A stretch of 64,000 nucleotides of DNA from Corylus avellana (taxonomy: Eukaryota > Streptophyta > Magnoliopsida > Fagales > Betulaceae). Made by a program: the position numbers and the translations under genes. The stretch covers positions 30,303,968 through 30,367,967 of the forward strand of contig NC_081545.1 in NCBI RefSeq assembly GCF_901000735.1. The letters are read 5' to 3'. The notes under the pieces were generated by a model. The model saw only the letters and a list, made by a program, of their open reading frames with translations. It searched no databases and was not told the DNA's origin. Within the stretch, counting starts at the first letter, position 1, and the number at the start of each line of letters is the position of its first letter. Positions 58,519 to 64,000 of this stretch are shown piece after piece.

Positions 58519-58810
58519 GGCCCTGTTTGCCAATGGCCCTGGGCTGGTACTGTACCAGGGCCTCCTTCAATCCCAAAAAAAATATATTTTCACTTCAAAA
58601 TTAATCATAACATCTCAACTTTTTATACCACATCAATTTTTTTTATTATTATTATTCAAATAAAAAAATTACTACAAAACAATTCTTTTACATTTTTCCA
58701 TATAAAATATATTTTTTTCACTTTTTCCCACAAAATATTTTCACTAAAATCAATCAAACACATATTCTTAAAAAAGTGCTACCGGCCCAGGGCCATTGGC
58801 AAACAGGGCC
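58519..58810. repeat. Tourist-like MITE with near-perfect TIRs
   Basis: A 26-bp perfect terminal inverted repeat starts GGCCCTGTTTGCCAATGGCC. ATT stands outside both ends (58516-58518 and 58811-58813), a 3-bp duplication. The interior ATTACTACAAAACAA phrase relates it to 12116-12385. Its intact ends suggest it is the youngest copy of the family in this window. Confidence 0.78.
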
Positions 58811-59550
58811 ATTAATTTTGTGAGAATCTAGATGCCGAATAATAAATGTATTAATTGGTAAGTGTGAACTATGAAGGTGCCTAGTGAGGCATAAAATTGA
58901 AGTCATTTTCACATTTTTGGTGGTCAGAGACTCATTGCTGACATATATGACCTGCCTCTTTATTCTGTGAGCTACTGAGCCTCAAAAGCTGTTAATGATT
59001 TTACTCATGTTTGTCATTTTAAAACTTCTAGAGTATGGTATCACAAAATAAATATTTATGTAAAAAATAAATAAAAAACGAATTTTTTAAAAAATATATA
59101 TAAAAAAGACTTGAATATTATAAGGACATAAGAGTCAACCATTGACGCTCACGGACCTAACACATGGTTTGAATCTGGGTTTATGGTCTCACAAATATTA
59201 ATTATTAAACAACCCAAGAATTGATATATCCGCAACTGCATTAATTAAAGATGGCAGTACTATATATATATATATATATATATCCTTCTAGAGACGGCAC
59301 AAATTAAATTCTTTTTCTTACTCCTTTTGTCTCAATTAAAATGTTTTTCTATAGTTGGTAAAGCAGTAGGATATAAAGTTCAATTTTTCTCTTTTTTTCT
59401 TAGTGGTCACAGGTTCGAACTCGTTTGCGGTAGTAGTCCGCGAATTAGATGCTTCTAAGAAGGGACTTTACCAACTTGTACTTTGATAAGGCTATGACGA
59501 CAGATTCGCCTTTTCAGGTAGTAGCTATAGTTCAAACCGAACATTCTACA
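58811..59550. other. Intergenic with a possible SINE trace
   Basis: A (TA)n tract is at 59262-59282. A possible tRNA-derived SINE piece is listed separately. No gene. Confidence 0.45.
59355..59475 (+). mobile_element. Possible tRNA-related SINE fragment
   Basis: TAGTTGGTAAAGCAGTAGG resembles an RNA polymerase III A box, and GGTTCGAACTC at 59412 is a near-consensus B box. The spacing and surroundings fit the head of a plant SINE. No tail or target duplication was identified, so this is tentative. Confidence 0.4.
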
Positions 59551-61301
59551 GCAGATGGAAACTCCGATGGTCATGCCCAAGGAAAAAAAATTACACTGAT
59601 CGCCCTTTCCCGCTTTTTCAATTAGGAAAAAAAACAAAAAAAATTTCTAGACATATGGGTAAAACGATCATAATCAAAAGAGAAAGTTATTATTATTATT
59701 ATTATTATTTTTTTTTAATTTTATTTTATTTAAATTGATGTCATCAATAATGCAGAGTCAATATAATTAATAATTATATAATTTTAACCAAAACTCTAGT
59801 TTGGGGTGATTATTATTAATTAATTTTTTGTTGGTTTGTCCAAGAGCTATGAATTTTAATAATGAGAAGTTTGTTGTCTTTTGTGAGAAGTTTGTTGTCT
59901 TTTGCGCCGAAATGGTTGGAGTCACGCATTATATTTATTTGTATGCATGGAAAAAAGCATGCATCTCCATCCCGATTCCCGCCCACTCTTGGAGAAACTT
60001 ATGGCAAGAAAGTCTTTTCTTATTTATTTTGTGTAATTTTCAACTCTCTATCGTCTGTCAGGGGCAGTCAAGTCGGTAACGCATGCGATGTGAATAGTCA
60101 TTCCTGGCCCTTCTCTACTGATCCCCGATTGGTCGGTTACATAGATGTCGGCTGGATCATGGATGTGGCGTTTAATATCAATTCTTATAGGTTATTCGAG
60201 TACTAATGATGTACTTGAAACTAAAATTTGGATCCTCTCCGATTTAAATACTCGGACGGGAAATAATTTAGTTATCGTAAAAGTAAGAGTAGAAGTAGAA
60301 TTGTTCCAAAAAAATATAAATAGATAATTTTATCCTTATTTTTTATAAGAATTAAATCATTTCGAGTTTATTTAGACTGAAAATGATCATAAGTCAGAGT
60401 GAGAGTGTGTAAATTTCTCTAACATCGATTGATTAATTATAAATATTGGGGATTAGTAATTTATGATTGATTACACATTTGCATAAATGAATGAGATGAA
60501 TATAGTTTAATAAAATAATGTATTATTAATCATTAATTAAGACAATAATTAATGTTGTCGTTGACAATGATAACGAGACTCATTGCCACGCAACTTCCCC
60601 TTTTGCATGAATATTGGAGAAGAAGGTGATTGTGTATGATTAATTAATTAAGCGCAAATCTCCATGCATAATCCCCCTTCTTTTTTTTTTTTTTTTTTTT
60701 TTTTTTGAGCAAAAGTAGTAAGTCAGGAAGACTAATTATACCTATCCTAACTAGACGTAACTATAATAATACCTACTCGCTGGAAGTTGCATAGGAGGAG
60801 TCTAAACAGTAGAAACCGCAGGCACTCCCCAGATATCATTGCAGAGATTTGAACCCACGCTTAACCACTTAGAAACTTTCTTAGATCACTGAACCATCAC
60901 TCTTACTCTTGATGGTGCGTAATCCCTCTTTTATTTTCGTGTAAGTTAAAAGGTTCATGAGTTATAAAATTGCAAAAATCAACAAAATTATTGTTAACAG
61001 TTAACAAATTAGTTTATTATTATTATTATTATTATTATTTGATGAAACAAATTATTTATGCTCACCTATCTAGAAGATAAAAATGTTGAATAATTGATAC
61101 TTGTTGGCACACGTACGTTTTGGAGTGTTGTCCGGAATCCGGATATGTCAAGCCCAAAATATGTGTTTGCCAAAGTCTTCCTTCTGTTCTTTTCTTTTCT
61201 TTTCTTTTACTTTTTCTTTTTAGTTTTCTTACAAAAAATAAAAAAAATAAAAAAATTATAAGCTCATATTACATTTATATCGCACGAATCAAGTTTTAGT
61301 A
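59551..61301. repeat. Block C of a ~1.8-kb near-identical duplication
   Basis: Aligns with 61322-63164. Compared with that copy it has a 21-bp tandem repeat (GAGAAGTTTGTTGTCTTTTG twice, 59864-59904) and lacks about 85 bp seen at 62380-62465. It ends at TTTTAGTA directly against the 20-N gap. The frames near 59828-60206 shift between the two copies and are not called genes. Confidence 0.93.
60681..60915 (-). mobile_element. SINE with poly(A) tail and target duplication
   Basis: Read on minus, the element starts near TGATGGTTCAGTGATCTAAG, has a B-box-like GGGTTCAAATCTC and ends in a long A run (T run on plus, 60680-60705). TGCATAATCCCCCTTC (60665-60680) and TGCGTAATCCCTCTTT (60916-60931) are a slightly decayed 16-bp target duplication. 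The head resembles the Au-type SINEs of plants. Confidence 0.72.
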
Positions 61302-61321
61302 NNNNNNNNNNNNNNNNNNNN
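61302..61321. other. Assembly gap (20 N)
   Basis: Twenty N between block C and block D of the second duplication. Confidence 0.99.
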
Positions 61322-63164
61322 GCGGATGGAAACTCCGATGGTCATGCCCAAGGAAAAAAAATTACACTGATCGCCTTTTCCCGCCTTTTCAATTAGGAAA
61401 AAAAACAAAAAAAATTTCTAGACATATGAGTAAAACGATCATAATCAAAAGAGAAAGTTATTATTATTATTATTATTATTTTATTTTATTTTATTTTATT
61501 TAAATTGATGTCATCAATAATGCAGAGTCAATATAATTAATAATTATATAATTTTAACCAAAACTCTAGTTTGGGGTGATTATTATTAATTAATTTTTTG
61601 TTGGTTTGTCGGAGAGCTTTGAATTTTAATAATGAGAAGTTTGTTGTCTTTTGCGCCGAAATGGTTGGAGTCACGCATTATATTTATTTGTATGCATGGA
61701 AAAAAGCATGCATCTCCATCCCGATTCCCGCCCACTCTTGGAGAAACTTATGGCAAGAAAGTCTTTTCTTATTTATTTTGTGTAATTTTCAACTCTCTAT
61801 CGTCTGTCAGGGGCAGTCAAGTCGGTAACGCATGCTATGTGAATAGTCATTCTTGGCCCTTCTCTACTGATCCCCGATTGGTCGGTTACAAACTTTAACT
61901 TACATAGATGTCGGTTGGATCATGGATGTGGCGTTTAATATCAATTCTTATAGGTTGTTCGAGTACTAATGATGTACTTGAAACTAAAATTTGTATCCTC
62001 TCCGATTTAAATACTCAGACGGAAAAGAATTTAGTTATCGTAAAAGTAAGAGTAGAAGTAGAATTGTTTCAAAAAAATATGAATAGACAATTTTATCCTT
62101 ATTTTTTATAAGAATTAAATCATTTCGAGTTTATTTAAACTGAAAATGATCATAAGTCAGAGTGAGAGTGTGTAAATTTCTCTAACATCGATTGATTAAT
62201 TATAAATATTGTGGATTAGTAATTTATGATTGATTACACATTTGCATAAATGAATGAGATGAATATAGTTTAATAAAATAATGTATTATTAATCATTAAT
62301 TAAGACAATAATTAATGTTGTCGTTGACAATGATAACGAGACTCATTGCCACGCAACTTCCCCTTTTGCATAGCATTTGTGGAAGGTGGAATGTGATGAT
62401 AATCCTATTTTAAAGGTAGTGATGGTAAAATGGAGCACGAAAGGTAGCCAGCGCCATGGAGATTGGAGAAGAAGGTGATTGTGTATGATTAATTAATTAA
62501 GCGCAAATCTCCATGCATAATCCCTCTTTCTTTTTTCTTTTTTTACAGAGCAAAAGTAGTAAGTCAGGAAGACTAATTATAGCTATCCTAACTAGATGTA
62601 ACTATGGTAACACCTACTCATTGGAAGCCGCACAGGAGGGGCCTAAACAGAAAAAACCGCAGGCACTCCCTAGGCATGCCTGAGAATTCTTTATTGCAGA
62701 GATTTGAACCCATGCCATAATCCATGTCCTAACCACTTAAAAACTTCCTTAGATCACTGAACCACCACTCTTGATGGTGCATAATCCCTCTTTTATTTTC
62801 GTGTAAGTTAAAGGTTCATGAGTTATAAAATTGCAAAAATCAACAAAATTATTGTTAACAGTTAACAAATTAGTTTATTATTATTATTATTATTATTATT
62901 ATTTGATGAAACAAATTATTTATGCTCACCTATCTAGAAGATAAAAAAAAAAGTTGAATAATTGATACTTGTTGGCACACGTACGTTTTGGAGTGTTGTC
63001 CGGAATCCGGATATGTCAAGCCCAAAATATGTGTTTGCCAAAGTCTTCCTTCTGTTCTTTTCTTTTCTTTTACTTTTTCTTTTTAGTTTTCTTACAAAAA
63101 AATAAAAAAATAAAAAAATTATAAGCTCATATTACATTTATATCGCACGAATCAAGTTTTAGTA
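61322..63164. repeat. Block D of the ~1.8-kb duplication
   Basis: Counterpart of 59551-61301. It starts at GCGGATGGAAACTCC (GCAGATGGAAACTCC in block C) and shares its end TTTTAGTA at 63164 before unique sequence. It holds the same SINE and the same TTATTATT and TTTTC low-complexity tracts. Confidence 0.93.
62530..62777 (-). mobile_element. SINE, second copy, exact 16-bp target duplication
   Basis: Same insertion as at 60681-60915. Here TGCATAATCCCTCTTT flanks both sides exactly (62514-62529 and 62778-62793). The A tail is short and interrupted by G. Extra bases near 62675-62730 (CATGCCTGAGAATTCTTTAT ; CCATAATCCATGTC) are absent from the other copy. Confidence 0.75.
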
Positions 63165-64000
63165 CTATTTAAAAAAAAAAAACAAACAAAATAAGAAAAA
63201 ACTTTGAGAAAATAAAATGTTGGACATTTAAGTCTAGTGGAGGTGGTGTAATTTCAAATGAACATTTATGCACTTTGAAGAGACTTTTCATCTTCTTCTA
63301 AGCATTTAATTCAAGTGGACATTGGATAAAAGAGTATGCACGTCGAAGAATACGACTTTTATTGTTGGATAAGATGTTTGACTTTCATAAATGTAAAAAT
63401 GAGAAAAACAAACACAAACAACTCGGACTTTTTAAGAATTTATAAACGTTGAAATTTTTATAAAAGTGAATAGTGAGACTTTCGGAACCGATCCTTTCAA
63501 TTGGTAATTGCTTTTATCATAATTAGGGACCTTAATTTGAGATTATTTATTTACTTTTTATTATAACAAGGGCCTTAATTACAGAGTATTTGGTATCAGA
63601 ATTAGCCATCATGTCGAGTATGAAATCGGACACAACTAATCGAGTATAAGATTGAAAGCATTGTGACTTTATGGTCGAGTTACGGAAGGGACGACCTAAA
63701 AATTAAATCGTTAAATAGATAAATAAGTGAAATCATCAATAAAGTGAGAGTTGTAACATAATTGGCTAATGTCAATGAAGCTTAGGATGAGACAAAAGAA
63801 TGACCTAAATAGTTGGGTCATGCTTTTCTTACATTCAACAATATATTTTTGCATGTCTACTCCAAATTTCCACCATTATCAATTAACTTATTTATTTGTG
63901 AATAATTTCGACCATTATTTAGCACCTTAATTATAATATACGAAACCTTGGGGCTGGGAAGACAGCCGTACATGTGAGTGGTGGACACGAAGAAATCTGC
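63165..64000. other. Intergenic, no gene seen
   Basis: AT-rich sequence without a recognisable frame, terminal repeat or RNA gene up to the window edge. Confidence 0.5.

Noticed and set aside
59828..62111. Frames conserved between the two C/D block copies
   Set aside because: The conservation follows from whole-block identity, frames shift between copies by indels, and no domain is recognisable.

Overview
This window is nuclear DNA from a flowering plant, most likely a woody rosid eudicot. The evidence is AT-rich intergenic sequence, GT-AG introns, plant-only gene families (R2R3-MYB, PPR, DUF26/PDLP, RLK902-type LRR kinase), and dense MITEs, SINE, LINE and TRIM remnants. The species cannot be named from the sequence. 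Three N-runs (17736-17758, 53082-53181, 61302-61321) mark scaffold gaps.

Genes, left to right: an R2R3-MYB factor (2198-4140, -); a chloroplast-type PPR protein very like EMB2453/PPR5 (14867-16931, +); a broken fragment of an RNF113/Cwc24-like CCCH-RING gene carrying a LINE 3' end (18461-18959, +); an ARL8-type small GTPase with six exons (21355-25776, +); an LRR receptor-like kinase of the RLK902/RKL1 type (31791-34547, -); a peroxisomal small heat-shock protein ending in SKL (40948-41692, -); a plasmodesmata-located DUF26 protein (45640-46921, -); and a Nudix hydrolase (50549-52621, -) with a second, nearly identical but incomplete copy (53182-55207, -). All exon joins given are my own reading of splice sites and reading frame. 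Each joined frame is open and gives a family-typical length.

The order ARL8 - peroxisomal sHSP - PDLP matches, from memory, the adjacent Arabidopsis loci At5g37680 - At5g37670 - At5g37660, so this part looks like an old conserved block with an RLK gene between ARL8 and the sHSP.

The rest is repeats. Short inverted-repeat elements with termini beginning GAG(T/A)AATG and 9-bp target duplications (Mutator-like MITEs) occur many times. A second set has GGC..TGTTTGG ends; the clearest copies have 3-bp target duplications (PIF/Harbinger, Tourist-like). The right end (50.5-63.2 kb) contains two pairs of near-identical blocks, each pair separated exactly by an N-gap. That layout suggests unmerged haplotypes in the assembly at least as strongly as real tandem duplication. 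A nested foldback structure lies at 57.7-58.5 kb. I found no gene cluster or system that I would call previously undescribed; the most unusual items are structural (nested palindromes, mosaic TRIM, duplicated blocks).
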